From the NCBI GenBank assembly GCA_014529385.2, contig CM043960.1, forward strand, positions 27,419,896 to 27,483,895: DNA of 64,000 nt, in the 5' to 3' direction. Below, piece by piece: positions 30,670 through 44,388 of the stretch. This stretch comes from Adiantum capillus-veneris (lineage: Eukaryota > Streptophyta > Polypodiopsida > Polypodiales > Pteridaceae). Positions within the stretch are counted from its first letter, which is position 1. Each line of letters opens with the position of its first letter. The notes under the pieces are model-generated. The model was not told where the DNA came from. It did not search any database and saw nothing but the letters and a program-made list of their open reading frames with translations. The translations under genes were made by a program, and so were the position numbers.

Positions 30670-32109
30670 AATTTGGCACACGTCCTCGTGTGTTGGTGAA
30701 GCAAAATATGGTGACATGTAGAAAGCAAGTCCATGGAAGAAATGTTGAGCTGCAAAACATAAGGACAAGTAATGAGCATTGAAGGCCAACAAGGATAAAT
30801 AAAAACATGAAGTACAATGAACAATCATGCAAAGTAAATTTTTTTCTTCTAAAAGACGGGTGAATCATAGTAAAAAACTAAACGACATAAAGCAAAAAAA
30901 CACCTACCTGTCATGAAGATTAAACCACTTGTTTTATGCATGAAACACAAGCAATCAATTAAGAACCTAGGCTAATGCAAAGTCATAAACCTACTAGACT
31001 AAAAACTATATGATAAATCCTTAATAAAGCATCCAAGTCTAGCATGCTATGGGCTATAAAAAAGCTCCTAATCTATTAGTACATTGTCATAACTTTTTGA
31101 AGCTCATGGAAGATTGTTTTTTCATTCATAGAAAAAAGTAAAGCACATTACAAGGCTACCACCCCAAGGCAAGTCTAGGTATGACTCTCGGATCCTTGAA
31201 CCCTCAAGAAGTTGTTCCAAGAGCCTACTAGCCTACCAAGGTGACGACTAACCCCTATCAGCCTAGGGCATCAGTTTAGGGCCTTGACTAAGCAAGCCAA
31301 GGTGATTCCCCTTGCCTGCCAAGTGCCAATAAGGCGCTAGGTCTCACAAGACACAACATAACATAAAGATTTGATTTTCCTGTGCCTAGTAGCATTTTTG
31401 CTACTTTTCTTAACGCTTTTTTTGCTTCGTTGTTTTATTTTTTTAGCACTTTTGTATTTCTTCCATCATGAGAGTATTTATGGCAAATGGACTAAAGGAA
31501 TAAAGCCTAATCATAGCCCTAGGTCATGTTAAAAATGAATGGAGTATTAAAACTATTACTAAGAATGTAGGACTAGCAAGAAATGATCATACATTAGCTT
31601 AAGGTCAAGGCCAATTACCTATGATTAGCACACATAAAACCTAATTTTTTGATGAGTTAATAGTCACAAAGCAAAGTGTTGAAACTTTAGTATGTGTAGC
31701 TTTTTAAAATGAAAAAACCATAGCTTAGAAGAAAAAATTATTTAAGCCAAACATAGAGAATGAAGAGATGAACAAAAGAGCAAAATCATGGAAGGATTTC
31801 ACCTATTCATGCTCTTTGTGCATCTTTGAGCAAGCATCCAATTTGTGTAGAGAAGTCAAAATCAAGATCCAAAGACATTTTATTGAAAGCCAAAAGCACA
31901 CAAATTTTTTTAATGAAAACCTAAAGCTAGGGTCTCAAATACCCAAATATGCCAAAGGAAAAAACCCAAGGGAGAAAAATGCCTTTGGTTATGCACATGG
32001 TGCTCTTTGTAGCAAATTTATGCATACACAACAAAAATGAGAGACAAAGATGCTTCTTCATAAAAAGAAAATTTTGCAATTTAAAGTCTCGCATGTATGA
32101 TGCAAAAGT

Positions 32110-32500
32110 TGATTAATTTCTAGCTCAAATGAAAGTGAAGATTTAAAGCAAGCCATGAGCTAGAAATAATGCAATTTTTGAATGAATTTGAAGCTGCTCT
32201 TGAAAGCCAAATTTTACATTTATAAAGGCCCACCAAAAAAGTTGGCTAACAACTAGCTCACATGAAATTTTACAATTTTTAGAGCAATCTATGAGCTAGA
32301 GATAACAACTTGATGAAATGAAAGTGAATGACTCTTAATAGCCAAATATTCTATACTTGAAAGCTCTCAAAAAAGTTGGGTAAACACTAGCTCAAATGAA
32401 AACATTTTTACTTTAGACCAAGCTATGAGCTAGCATTTACACAACTTTTAATCCAAAGAATTGGAATGGCTCTAAATAGCCAAGTTTTGCATTTTTTTGC
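32110..32500 (+). repeat. Three tandem 134-bp units, each with a short inverted repeat
   Basis: TAGCTCA(A/C)ATGAAA recurs at 32121, 32254 and 32388. Each unit carries CTAGCTCA on one side and TGAGCTAG about 35-40 bases later. In the first unit the arms are 12 bp and perfect (ATTTCTAGCTCA and TGAGCTAGAAAT). Confidence 0.85.
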
Positions 32501-34636
32501 AATGATGACCCCTTCTTGGATCAATGAAAGTTTAACATTGCCACATCCATTCAAAATAAAGCTCAATTGTTAGTGCATGAAAGCATTTGTCAATCACTAC
32601 AAGCACTAAAAGAATTCGTGATCAATCTCAAACCCAAAAGTTTATTGCTATCCCATGGTCATTGAAGAAAGCCCAATTTTGAGTGCTATGCAATGATTTT
32701 GCATTCAAATCAAGCACTAAGAATGTATCAAACAGTACCAAGGCCAAAATGTAACACACACTCTCAACCAAGCATCAATTGATGCTTGCTCGTACATATC
32801 ATAATTGCATACATAGGAAAGAGAGACAAAAAGCATATGATGACATAAATTTTATCTCTGCAAAGACAATCCACCCAAATTTTGTATTATTGACTAATAG
32901 TGTTGCACAAGAGCTCAATGATTAATACATGAAAGCATCTGGCGTTCAAAATATGTACTAAAAGAGTCATAATCCTCGACAATCTAGTGCAAAATTATGC
33001 ACCTACGTGCTCTTATGCATCAAGTTTTGCATATGAAGCAAGAAAAGAGAGACAAAGTTGCATAATAAGTGCACACAAAGGATTATCTCCAAACCTTATG
33101 TGCTACTGAGACACATAACACAAAAGAGAGTGTCAATCCTTCAGGAGTGACGAATTGGGGATAATACACTTAATTTCTAGGGCACTCAAAAATACAAGTG
33201 CTAGATTCAAAGGTGTGCGAGCCTGGCATAGCCAAGCACTGTATCTTCCCTTCCTTTAGTCAATGAAAACTTGTCCTTTTTAATCACTGCTTCACAAATA
33301 GAATAATTGTTAGTGTACAAAGGTAAAATTCCCATAAAATCATGCACTAATTAATATCATAACAATACTTATCCATGCAAGGAAGTAAGCGGATTGTTCA
33401 TTCTTTGCTCAATAGCAAGTGTCCATGTTCTATTTTACTGAAGGTCAAACGAGTCTCCAATGGTAGTTTGAAAGGGTCCGAGGTTTTCGAAGGGGAGGAA
33501 GGTGATCGTGTGCATCCCCTACAAATTATTATTATTTGTTTTCTTTTCAAAAATTAGTTTTCAATGGTGGTGTTCTCGGGCCAACTACGTGCAGAGCCTC
33601 AGAAACAGCTCGAGAGAGGTTGTGGATTGTGGGAGCATTGGGAGGATGGTATATGTGTAGATTTGTGATGATGGTAGAGGTGCAACTAGCAGGTGTGATC
33701 GGGGGCGATATTGCAGGAGTTGCAAATTGCAACTATGAGCCTGAGAAAGTGTGTATGTGTGTGTGTGTGTGAGGTATTTTGAAAACTTCAATAGAGGGTT
33801 TGACGGGCTGTAGCACGACTCAGGACTCTGATTTTATTGCAAGCATGCTCCAAGGACCAGGACATGGTTTGATGCCATGATGTCAGGTTTTTGACTACAA
33901 AAATAGGGAGTGGGGGACCATGGAGAGACCAGGGATATTGAGATAGAATGAGCCACAGAGAGTGTGTGTATGTGTGTGTGTGTGTGTGTGTTTGCATGCC
34001 AAGCCACCGTGATTGCCAACATCTATAGGTGGGTGGGCAAGTGGCCAAGTAGGAGTCCAAAACCGGAAGTCGCGGGGTCAGGAGTTTGTACATGGACCAG
34101 ATGAATTGTTAATTGCACAACAGACTCAAAAGTATGAGACTCTTAGAGTTCCAGGTTTAGCAGTGATTCCACTAGTGGCTTTGAGAGAAAATAGCAATAG
34201 TGGGCCTATGGGCCAGTCGGGTCAGTTGATGACATTTGTTGTCAGCTTACTAGTGCCAGGCCCCATGGCAGGCTACAAATGAAATGAAATGAAAGCTGTG
34301 TCAGCGAGTTGGATATGCAGGCACCATATGTGTTGTCTGTGTGTCGGGTAATTTGCAAAAAACTGGGTGAGGCTTGTGGTTGGTGAGCCGAAATTGGGAG
34401 ACTATGGGAGACTCTTTAATGATGTGAACCGAGAGTCTCCAATAATTGCTCGACAACAGCATTTTCAGCTACAAAAGCGGATTAGTGGGTCGTGTTGCAT
34501 GAGGCAAGAAAGTGCATCTAGGTGGGGCACTGTGAGCATTTTTTTGTTTGTTTTTGCAATTAATGGGCTTGGCAAGATTGTGGGTCCTGGGAATGTGCAA
34601 GTGGAGCAACGGGAGAATGAGTGTTATAGGAACAAT

Positions 34637-34758
<122 letters not shown>

Positions 34759-36972
34759 CGTGCCAAAAGTGGGGGGTCGAGAGACTCGGATAGAAGTAGG
34801 TGGATTGTGCAGGACGAGGGCTTGGGTAGGCAACAAAGAAGTCTTACGAGGCATTTTGTGTGTGTGTGTGTGATATTTGAGAGCGATGAGCCAAAGCAGT
34901 CATGGTGAGGTCAACGACAAAGCAAAGAGAGAGACTGAAGTAGAAGTTTTTTTCTCCGTTTTTTAAAAAAACTCATAAGGGGAGTTCTCATGGGCATCAA
35001 AGGTGCATGAGCGAGGAATGGAAAAAGGAGTGTGTGTTTATCCGCCATGGAAATCTTCAATTTTAATGCTTCTCTTCTAAGCTATCACCCCCTTAGTCGT
35101 TAAATCTTTGCAAAGTTGATTGCTCACATCCCAAGTCAAGAAATCATCCAACCCAATTGGATAAGTCATTTGGGTTTACAAGGCTACACGTATTTGATGT
35201 TTTGTCTTAATTGACATGCATTTGATGCAAGTTTATCAAATTTAAGCAAATTTTGAGATACCATCTAGTGATAATACACGTATATAATCCCCACTTGCAT
35301 ATCAATTGAGCTATCTACACCAATTTCCGGACGATGCAAGCTCAATGTAGCATTGCACACAAAAATGTAGCATTAGACTTTACCTCAAATGCCTTTCAAT
35401 CACTGCAATTTTGAATTGCTCATATCCTCTTAAATTCAAATCAACCAAACCAACTTGGATTTGTCATTTCTGGTTTGTGACGTTACTCATACTTGAATTT
35501 CGACCATAATTATGCACACGCATCAATGTAACATTGCATGTTCATAACATTGCTCAATCATTAGCATGGCAATGCACTAAAATTCTCCACAATTGAGCAT
35601 CAATTAAGTGATATATTTAAATCCTCAAAGGCAATTTGTGTTACACACATCCACTATTTGGCCAAATTATCATCATGATTGATAAAAAATACCAATTATT
35701 CATTCACATATTTGCTTGCACATGCCATTGATTGGCATACACACCCAAATTTAGACCAAAATTTTATGCAACTAATCCATTAATTTCTCATCATAATGCT
35801 AAAATTGCAAACTCGATCAAGCATAAATGAATGCATGCATGGTTAATTTCTCAAACTTAACACGATTTTGACCCAATAAAGCAATGCACACACTCAAAAA
35901 TTAAGCACAAAAGTTCAAATTTGGCTCATTTGACAATGCATTTAAACTTACACCTAATGATTGCACACACTTTTCATGCACATTTTTTAATAAAAAATCA
36001 TTTAGGTGCCCCAATTTTGACCATCAATCAATGAAAATCAAGTGGTCTTGGATGGGCACACACGCTCAATTTATGCCCAACTTCTTGGCTATTAGGGATA
36101 TCCAATGATGCGATTAGCTTAGCATACACATCAATTACAAGATTGCATACTCATATATAATTGTCAATTTTCTAAATTTCTATGCATGCACACACTCAAG
36201 ATTAGGTGCACACACACTTGAATTTTTTGGCAGGTTTTTCTCTCTTTGGTGCATTACACACACAATGATATCTACACACAAATGAATTCTTGTTGCAAAT
36301 CAAGATTAATCTTGACACATACATCATTCATTAGTCAAAATTGACCATCAATTTCATTCCAAAACAATCAAACTAGTGCAAAGTGTAGGTCAATTGATTT
36401 ACACACCTAATTTTAGCAATAAATTAGCAGCACATTGGAATCAAATTAATCACCCAAAAATTGATGGAGTAGGTCAATGCACTTAAAATCGATTGCATCC
36501 AAGCTAATCCTTACTCTATGCAATGATTCCATCATGCACACCCATGTGTGGCTCTTCCAAATTAGCCCAAAAATTGACCATTGTAGGCCAAAAATCAAAC
36601 ACTCAAATCATCAAATTAGGCATAAATTAGCACAATTAAGTTGATAAAAGTGTTGATTCCACCTCATATAAGGGGATTGAACATACATTACACTTCAAAT
36701 GTTAGTAGTTAGGTTAGCAAATTTAGTCAAAAATTGGTAACAATTAGCATAGAATTAGTACAATTAGCAATGAAATAAAGAGAAATTAGTAATGGTTAGT
36801 GAGAAGTTAGTGAAATTGGGGGTTTGGGGTATTCATAACTCAACAATTAGCTTCAAATACTTGCACAAACATCATCAAATCAAACCAAAATTGAGTTACA
36901 CACTCAAAACCAATGAATTAGTAGTAAAATTACTTTATTCTAAACCTCATCTACTCACTATCTTAGGTTATT

Positions 36973-36992
36973 GATCCCCAGCAATGGTGCCA
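36973..36992 (-). other. Primer-binding site of X, tRNA-Asp-like
   Basis: The - strand reads TGGCACCATTGCTGGGG two bases after the LTR. The standard plant tRNA-Asp complement is TGGCGCCGTTGCCGGGG; the three differences are all C-to-T or G-to-A transitions. Confidence 0.8.
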
Positions 36993-36994
36993 AA

Positions 36995-37702
36995 TGTTGT
37001 GAAAAATCATAGCATAGCCTAATCAACCCAAGACCAACAAAATTATCAATCCCAGGATTGGCAATCAGGCTAGGGCATGGAAGCATGAGCATCGAATGTA
37101 TAGATTGAGAGGATTCAAGAGAATGCTCATCCAATGCAATAGAGATCAGCCCCCATTAATCACTAACTCTAGTCACGTATCAATCAAGCATCACCTACAC
37201 ACATTAAGCCCACCAAAGTCCGACTTACCATAGACAAGAATCCCAAAGCACACTCATGACAAGCACACACTAATTGCATTGGTGTTGGCCTCTCCAATCA
37301 CCACATGCGAATCAAGGCACTTCATCAAAAGCTACACACACAAGGTGAATGGTGCTAGAGTTTCATAAAACCCATCCGCAAACAAGAAAACAATAGAGCA
37401 CATACACTAATTACAAGATTAAGAACCAACTTAATCAACCTAATTAGAGATGTTAAATATCACAAATCGAATGCTCATAGAAGGATAGGAGTGGTCAATA
37501 AGCAAGAAGTCATCACACACACTCAAATCTAGAATAATGAGAAAGGTGAAACTCCTTCATGACATATCGGAATAGAAGAATTGAGACTAATGAAGAAAGT
37601 AAAGATTAGATTAAGAATTCTTCTCTAATTACACTAGATTATCACTAGCCTCTTAAGCATGGGCACTAAGCTCAAGGCTATAACATCCATAGAGTGAACA
37701 CT

Positions 37703-37744
<42 letters not shown>

Positions 37745-37997
37745 CTCAAAAGTGGAATCTCAACAGTGGATACTCAAGAATGAAGCCTCCTTGCATGAAG
37801 GCTTCTTTATAAAGGCCTGCACCACAATCCCTTCTACTATGGGTTTAAGTTTGAGCCCTTTAGCTAGCATATACAACTTTGGAACTCCCAATGAGCCCAA
37901 GACCTTATACAAAGTGAGTAGGAAACATTGTGCACATTCATAGCATACATCCTGCTTGATGCATAATCGATGTAGTTTGTGTTAGCTGTTGCTAACA
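36995..37997 (-). repeat. 5' LTR of element X
   Basis: It is 1003 bp. On the - strand it starts TGTTAGCAACAGC and ends TTCACAACA. It contains (GA)n at 37705-37742 and a TATA-like CCTTTATAAAG (- strand, about 37806-37816) that could be the U3 promoter. Confidence 0.85.
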
Positions 37998-38423
37998 AGG
38001 CTTACCCTCCTTCTTGTAGGGATTATGTTGACTTTGTAACACCCTATCCCTTGAGCACCTTAGTCATGAAGACCCTTAAGCACCTTAATCATCAAGCATG
38101 ACAAGCTCAAGCACCTTAGTCAGCAAGCATGACAAGCACCTCAAGCACCTTAGTCAGCAAGCACGACAAGCACCTTAGGTGAAAAGCATGAGAAGCACCT
38201 CAAGTATCTAAGTTAGTAAGCAGTCTTTCAAGGTCCATTAGCTAGCATTGATCTTTGACAGACCATCTCTCATTTAGACCCATTGACTTTGATCCCGTGT
38301 TGAGATAGATCCATTAGCACATGTTTATATTCTAACTCTTCTTCCTGTTTATTCTCCCACACTAACATAATCAATTAATATGAGAAAATCATTTGGGTTG
38401 GTTACATATTAGATTTTATGTCA
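37998..38423 (-). repeat. 3' LTR of copy B, proximal piece with tandem U3 repeats
   Basis: On the - strand it starts TGACATAAAATC after a polypurine tract and carries TTTTCTCATATTAA as in LTR A. At 38050-38220 five or six units of a 25-34 bp repeat (core GCACCTTAGTCAGCAAGCA on the + strand) lie about 200-370 bases into the LTR. LTR A does not have this array at the same offset. Confidence 0.8.
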
Positions 38424-38794
38424 TCACATCTCTCTTGAAATCATAGTTGTCCTCGACTATGATTTATGAGGTAGAGGAGATAAAGCCTTAGTCATTAGTG
38501 TATGTTTCTTAGCGAGTAGAGGATCCCTTTTTACCCTATGACATCATTCCAAAATGGATGACTAATCCATCTGGGTCTTGGGAGACTTAGGTGCCACAAG
38601 CATGTCTACTCTTGATTCCATTTCATTCTCCCAAAGTAGAGTGGAAAATTCTACTTGGTGTTTGAGCGACGTCGTCATCACAAACATGATTCTAAGCATG
38701 TATGCTACTTAAATTTGTGCCCAATAGAAAGAGAACTAGTCTTATCAAACAAAAACATTGATCATTTAGAAGAAACATTTACATTTGCTTACTC

Positions 38795-40240
38795 TAATGT
38801 AGCATTGTAAGCATTGACAAGGTTCATATTATCCTTAAGTTGTGTTCCTTGCATCCATCTACCATCTTCAAAAGGATAATTTTTTAACTTAATAAGATAC
38901 CGTCGAATAATCTTTCCATGTCTTAGTACCTTGTCTTCATGTCGAAGAATTGATTTGGGCTGAAGCACCTCTTCTTGATCTTTGATCTCGGATGGGTCCT
39001 CAATGATTGGTTCTTGCGGTGGCTCTACTTTGTGAATGAGTCAATGGTTGGGAAAATTGAGTTGATAGGCCATCTCATTGATTGGTTTTAGAATTTGAAA
39101 AGGACCATAGTACCTTTTTGCTAATTTAGTATAATACCTTTGGTGGCCCGTAGGATTTTTCCCATAGTCTACCTCAATAGAGCCTTGGGAAATTTAAGTA
39201 GGACCCAATGATTTTCCTTGAAAGCGAAGGCCCTTCTGTGCTTAGCACCAACCTTTTGCCTTTCTTGCAAGATGGATATAGCCTCCTTAATCTTTACAAA
39301 AGATTCTTGTAGGTCTTGATTATACTCATCGGCAACAAAGATCGTCTCATGTACCTTAAGTAGCAAGGGACTTTTAGGTCTTCCTTCAATAATTTTGAAA
39401 GGTGCTTTCCCATAGTAGTATGGATAATGTTATTGTACACATACTCTATAAGTGGTAGATACTTCTCCCATTCTGAGTGTTGATCTACTTATGTAATGTA
39501 AATCTTTAGTAGATCAAGAATCGTAAGGTCTACTATCTCACTTTGGCCATCCGTTTGTGGGTGATAGGCCGAAGAGAAATTCTATCTTGTATCTAGATGT
39601 TTAAAGAGACCTTTCTAGAAATTACTGGTCGTTCTAGGATCTCTATCTAACACAATGGATGTTGGAAATCCATGGTGTTTGAAAATCTGAGATATGAAGA
39701 GGGTTGCCATTTGGTGTGCCTTGATAATCTTTTTGATAGGAATAAAGTGTGCTTGTTTGCTAAACCTATCGACTATTATCCATATTCCCGTATTCCCATG
39801 GATAGACTTGGGTAATCCAAAGATAAAATCCATGGATATACTCTCCCATGGTGAATTAGGGATTGAAAATGGTTGGAGTAATTCAGGTTGCTTCCCTCTA
39901 TCATACTTAGTCTTTTGGCATACCACACATTTTGAAACATACTCTTGTATGTCTAATGTCATGGTGGGCCAATAGAAGTATGTCTCTATTCCTTGAAGAG
40001 TAGGTTGAATACCTCTATGCCCCTCATGGGAAGAGCATGGGATTCATTTATCACTTTCTCACGAAGGGAGCGAGTAACATATAGCATGTTGCCCATGGAG
40101 AAGATAACCATCCTACAAGGTGAACGATTCTTCTTTCTTCCCTAAGGTAAGAGATGAGATTATGTCTTTAAAATCAGGGTCAATAGCTTACTCATCTATC
40201 ATGGAAGATAGATCATTGTGAGTTGCTATAGACACCGCAT
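38795..40240 (-). pseudogene. Integrase and chromodomain of copy B
   Basis: Open pieces at 39962-39615 and 39366-39169 match the integrase of A: EYVSKCVVCQKTKYDRGKQ, SISMDFIFGLPKSIHGN and SIVLDRDPR, where the second catalytic Asp is kept. The remainder lies in other frames. At 38960-38840 the chromodomain is still readable (KSILRHEDKVLR, RRYLIKLKNYPFEDGRW). It is broken by several stops and shifts. Confidence 0.85.
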
Positions 40241-40279
40241 TTTCCCTCGGTCTTCATGATAGTGCATCGGCCACTTGGT

Positions 40280-40740
40280 TATGCTTACAAGCAATATGAG
40301 AAATATGAAAATTGAATTGCAAAAGAAAATTTCGCACCTCATTTGTTTGTCACAGAGCTTGGTTTGCGTCATGAAGTACTTAAGACTTTAGTGGTCCGTT
40401 CATAAGATGCTTGGAGTCCCCAATAGATAGTGCTTCCAATTGTCAAGGGCATGTAGGACAGCTAGTAGCTCCTTCTTGTAGATGCCCAATCCTCTCTCAT
40501 TGGAATTGAGTCTTCAACTCTCATATGCTATGGCATGCCCTTCTTGAAGAAAAACTGCTCCAAGGCAATCTCCACAAGCATCACATTGGACCTCAAATGG
40601 TTTTGAGAGATCTGGTAGTGTAAGCACGGGTTGAGAAGTAAGCTTTTCTTTAAGTTTTTCAAAAGCGATTTTCTCTTTAGCAGTCCATATGTACTTAAAA
40701 TTTTTCTTGGTCAAGTCACATAGAGGTCCTTCTATTGGGA
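40280..40740 (-). pseudogene. RNase H of copy B
   Basis: The frame 40714-40514 has AFEKLKEKLTSQPVLTLPDLSKPFEVQCDACGD-type sequence as in A. The remaining part, including the end equivalent to VADALSRRP, is in other frames down to about 40280. Confidence 0.82.
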
Positions 40741-40829
40741 TAATTTAGCTATAAAGCGTCTATAATATGCACACATACCAATAAAGCTTTATAGCTCATG
40801 TAAATTCCTTAGATTAGGCCATCCTTTTA

Positions 40830-41534
40830 TTACCTCAAGCCTGGCTGGATCCACACGGATACCATCTTGGAGATAATATGACCTAAGTATTGAATCTCTC
40901 GGAGGAAAAAATCACTCTTCTTTTGGTTAATGAAAAGTTTATTCTCCCTCATAGCTTGAAAAACTACCTGGAGATGCTGCTTATGCTCCTCTAAATATTT
41001 GGAGTAGATGATGATGTCATCGAAGAACACTCCAGGGAACTTGCGATAGGGTCTAAAGATTTTCTCCATTAGGCGGTTGAAGGCGGCTGGAGAATTTTCC
41101 AAACCAAAAGGCATGACAAGATATTCATAACAACCAAACATTGTACGGAACGATGTCTTTATGATCTCTTCATTCATTATCCTTATTTGATGATAGCCAC
41201 TTTTAAGGTCAATCCTACTAAAGTAGGTCAAACCTTGTAGCTTATCAAACAGATCTTCCACCCATGCTACAGGAAATCTATTTTTGATAGTTAGTGCTCG
41301 ATAGTCCACACACATGCGGTATGTGCCATCTTTCTTTTGCACTAAAATGACTAGACAGAAAAAGAGAGAGGATCTAGGCCTCACCATCCCCTTGTCTACC
41401 AGCTCATGCACTTGCCTTATAATCTCCTCTTGCTGAGCTTGACAAACTCTATAAGGAGGTTTATTAGGCGGTGAGCTCCCGGGTAGAAGCTCTATCGTAT
41501 GGTCATCATCTCCTTGTTTTGGGGGTAACTCCAT
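40830..41534 (-). pseudogene. RT of copy B with intact FFDD
   Basis: These 234 codons are ELPPKQGDDDHTIELLPGSS, LVQKKDGTYRMCVDYRAL, YFSRIDLKSGYHQI, PFGLENSPAAFNRL and VFFDDIIIYS. Compared with A it keeps both catalytic Asp residues but has lost three residues at RALTIKNRF. An in-frame TAA lies just upstream (FID-stop-IP) where A has Asp. The frame ends in ISKMVSVW after a one-base shift. Confidence 0.9.
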
Positions 41535-41626
41535 AGGGATTTAATCAATAAATACATCTTGGAATCCATTTAGAAAATTTGACAAGTCTAGTTCTTCTTG
41601 ATTCCTATCACTTTGCTTAGCACACA

Positions 41627-41710
41627 TAATAGCATAGTAATGCCAAGATGGAGAAGATCTCTACAAGCTTGGAGAAAGAGATGGAGCTCTTGCACTTTGC
41701 ACCTCACACA

Positions 41711-41789
<79 letters not shown>

Positions 41790-42082
41790 TATACCCCCTA
41801 AGCTAACCCCCTCCTTGCTTTGGTTGACCCCCTCTTCTAGCACTAGCATGTGCCTGATTGGACTTCTGGCCAATCACGTGATTAGTTCATATCAAGCAAC
41901 AAGGGGTAGCATTAGGACAAGTGTCCTTCTTACCCCTTTGAGAGAGATGGCTTGAATAATGCTTTAAAAATTAGTTCAATAAACTATTTTCTCATTAGAT
42001 CCCTTGATAGGCCAAGCAATAGGCTCTAGGCACCTTATGAGGGCAACATGGAGAGGAGCTTGACATGCGTCCTTGTTGCCTT
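41627..42082 (-). repeat. Chromovirus LTR piece left of element Y
   Basis: It matches 29430-29980 (LTR of B): GGAGATGGAGTTCTTGCAC-type sequence, (GT)n at 41712-41761 with (GA)n to 41789, CTTTGGTTGACC, and CAACATG..CTTGACATG. It ends TTGCCTT, where Y begins; the LTR resumes at 50782. The left edge joins the RT of copy B. Confidence 0.8.
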
Positions 42083-42256
42083 TGACGAGCGCAAAGCATG
42101 ACACGGACCCCGACGGCCTTGAAATGCTAGAAGCCGATGCACGCCGAGTCGACCACGGTGAAGCGAACAGGGGGCACCGCCTAGCTTTGAGCGGCTAGGT
42201 TGCAGACAACGGTGATTTGAGATATCACAAAATCTACACACTGAGACTGAGAGAGG

Positions 42257-42335
<79 letters not shown>

Positions 42336-43537
42336 ACACAGGTGATGAAAACCCTCGAGGTGTGAGGGAAAACTATTTTCTTGCAATATTTACAACAACC
42401 TTATTTCTGACAAGGTGGCCATCATGGTGATAGAGGGGTAGAGGGAGAGATAGTGAGCCTAATAGTTCATTCTCTAGAAATGACTCACAGACACGAGGAC
42501 TTTGTTAGCATGAGTGTGTGTGTGGTGACCATTGGATTCAAGATGTAGACATAGCTTCTTTACATAGTGAAAATTCCCAAAATTGCTACACTAAGGCCCC
42601 TCTCTCGTGATGTAAGTGTTTCCAATCCCTCCCACCAATATACTACCAAGTGCTGACCTCTGATGAAATTGCACCCCCCCCCCCCCCCCCCCCCCCCAAA
42701 TCTCCCAATCTCTGAATCTCCTAATTCCCCCAATCCCCTCCAATCGCTCCAATTTCCCACTGATAGTGACCTCTGAGTGCCTTTTTATAGGTGCTGGTTG
42801 CTTTAGGTTTAGGGCAGTCTGATTAGGTTAGGGTTCTAATAAGGGGAGACAAAGCAAGGTGGTGGGTTCCTGGATCCTTGCTTTGTCTTGGGAAATATTA
42901 TAAAGCAAAACTCCTAGGTGGCCTTTGTGGCCATCACCTAGAGAGAGGTGATAATTTACAAATTGGGATTTTGACAAGATTTGGTTTGAAAACTAGGAAA
43001 AATGATGACAACCAATGGATTTTACTGAAGAGGACGTCGTAGATGCAATGCCAGTGAACGGCGGCCTTAGCTGGTCTGTTGATGTAGTGTGTTCATCATT
43101 TTCGGGGTCGGCCGGGGCATGCCTTCGGAGCCTTTTCTTGTTTTTGTGTCGGCGGCACGTGACTTGGCCGCCTTTTCTTCGCTTTGGCGTCGATGTTGAT
43201 TATTCATTTTTTTAATTTTTTCGGTGTGTGCGTATATGCGTGCTTGTTATTTGATTGTGTGGGTGTACGTGCCGTCTACTGGTGTATGTATGTGAGTGTG
43301 TGGGTGAGTGTGCTCGGAAAGTGAGTGGGAACGAGAGAGAGGGGAAGAAAGTAATTTTATTGTGTGTAAATATATATAATAAACTATTTATGTTTTTTTT
43401 TAATCGTGTTAGCGATGGCAACACAGGGAGAGAGAGAGAGAGAGAGACGGGAGTGAGAGAGGGAGGAAACGCGGGCGCGGGAGGGGGGGGGGGGGTGAAG
43501 AGTCTATGTGAGTGCGTGTGTGTGTGTAGGGGTGTGT

Positions 43538-43634
<97 letters not shown>

Positions 43635-43797
43635 GCACTGTATGCTAGCTACGCCCGACGGCTACACAGAAAGCAAGAGGGAGAGTCTGAGAGAGATGGG
43701 CTCGCGAGGGGAGGGGAGAGTGTGTGAGGGTATGTGTGTGTGTGTGTGTGGGTTCAAGAGAGAAAAGCCCTGTGCAGCACGCCTTCGGGCTTGAACG

Positions 43798-43882
<85 letters not shown>

Positions 43883-43941
43883 CGGGCCAGCATGGCTGAC
43901 AGAGAGCGAGGGAAGGGGGGGGGAAAGGAGGTGTGGTGGGG

Positions 43942-44018
<77 letters not shown>

Positions 44019-44076
44019 CGGGCCAGCATGGCTGATAGAGAGCGAGGGAAGGGGGGGGAAAGGAGGTGTGGTGGGG

Positions 44077-44163
<87 letters not shown>

Positions 44164-44312
44164 ACCTTGCTGGCTGCCTGCGGGCCTGTCGAGGGAGCGC
44201 GAGAGAGGAAGAGAGAGAGGCTTTGGTGGGCTCAGGGTGGCCCGCCCGTGGAAATGAGGGAGAGGGGGGTGAGGTCAACAAGTGGGGAGAATAGGGGTGT
44301 TGGGCTATGAGA

Positions 44313-44388
<76 letters not shown>

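Noticed and set aside
30523-30828. 101-codon - strand frame at the left end of element X
   Set aside because: It crosses the LTR/PPT boundary of X and has no domain.
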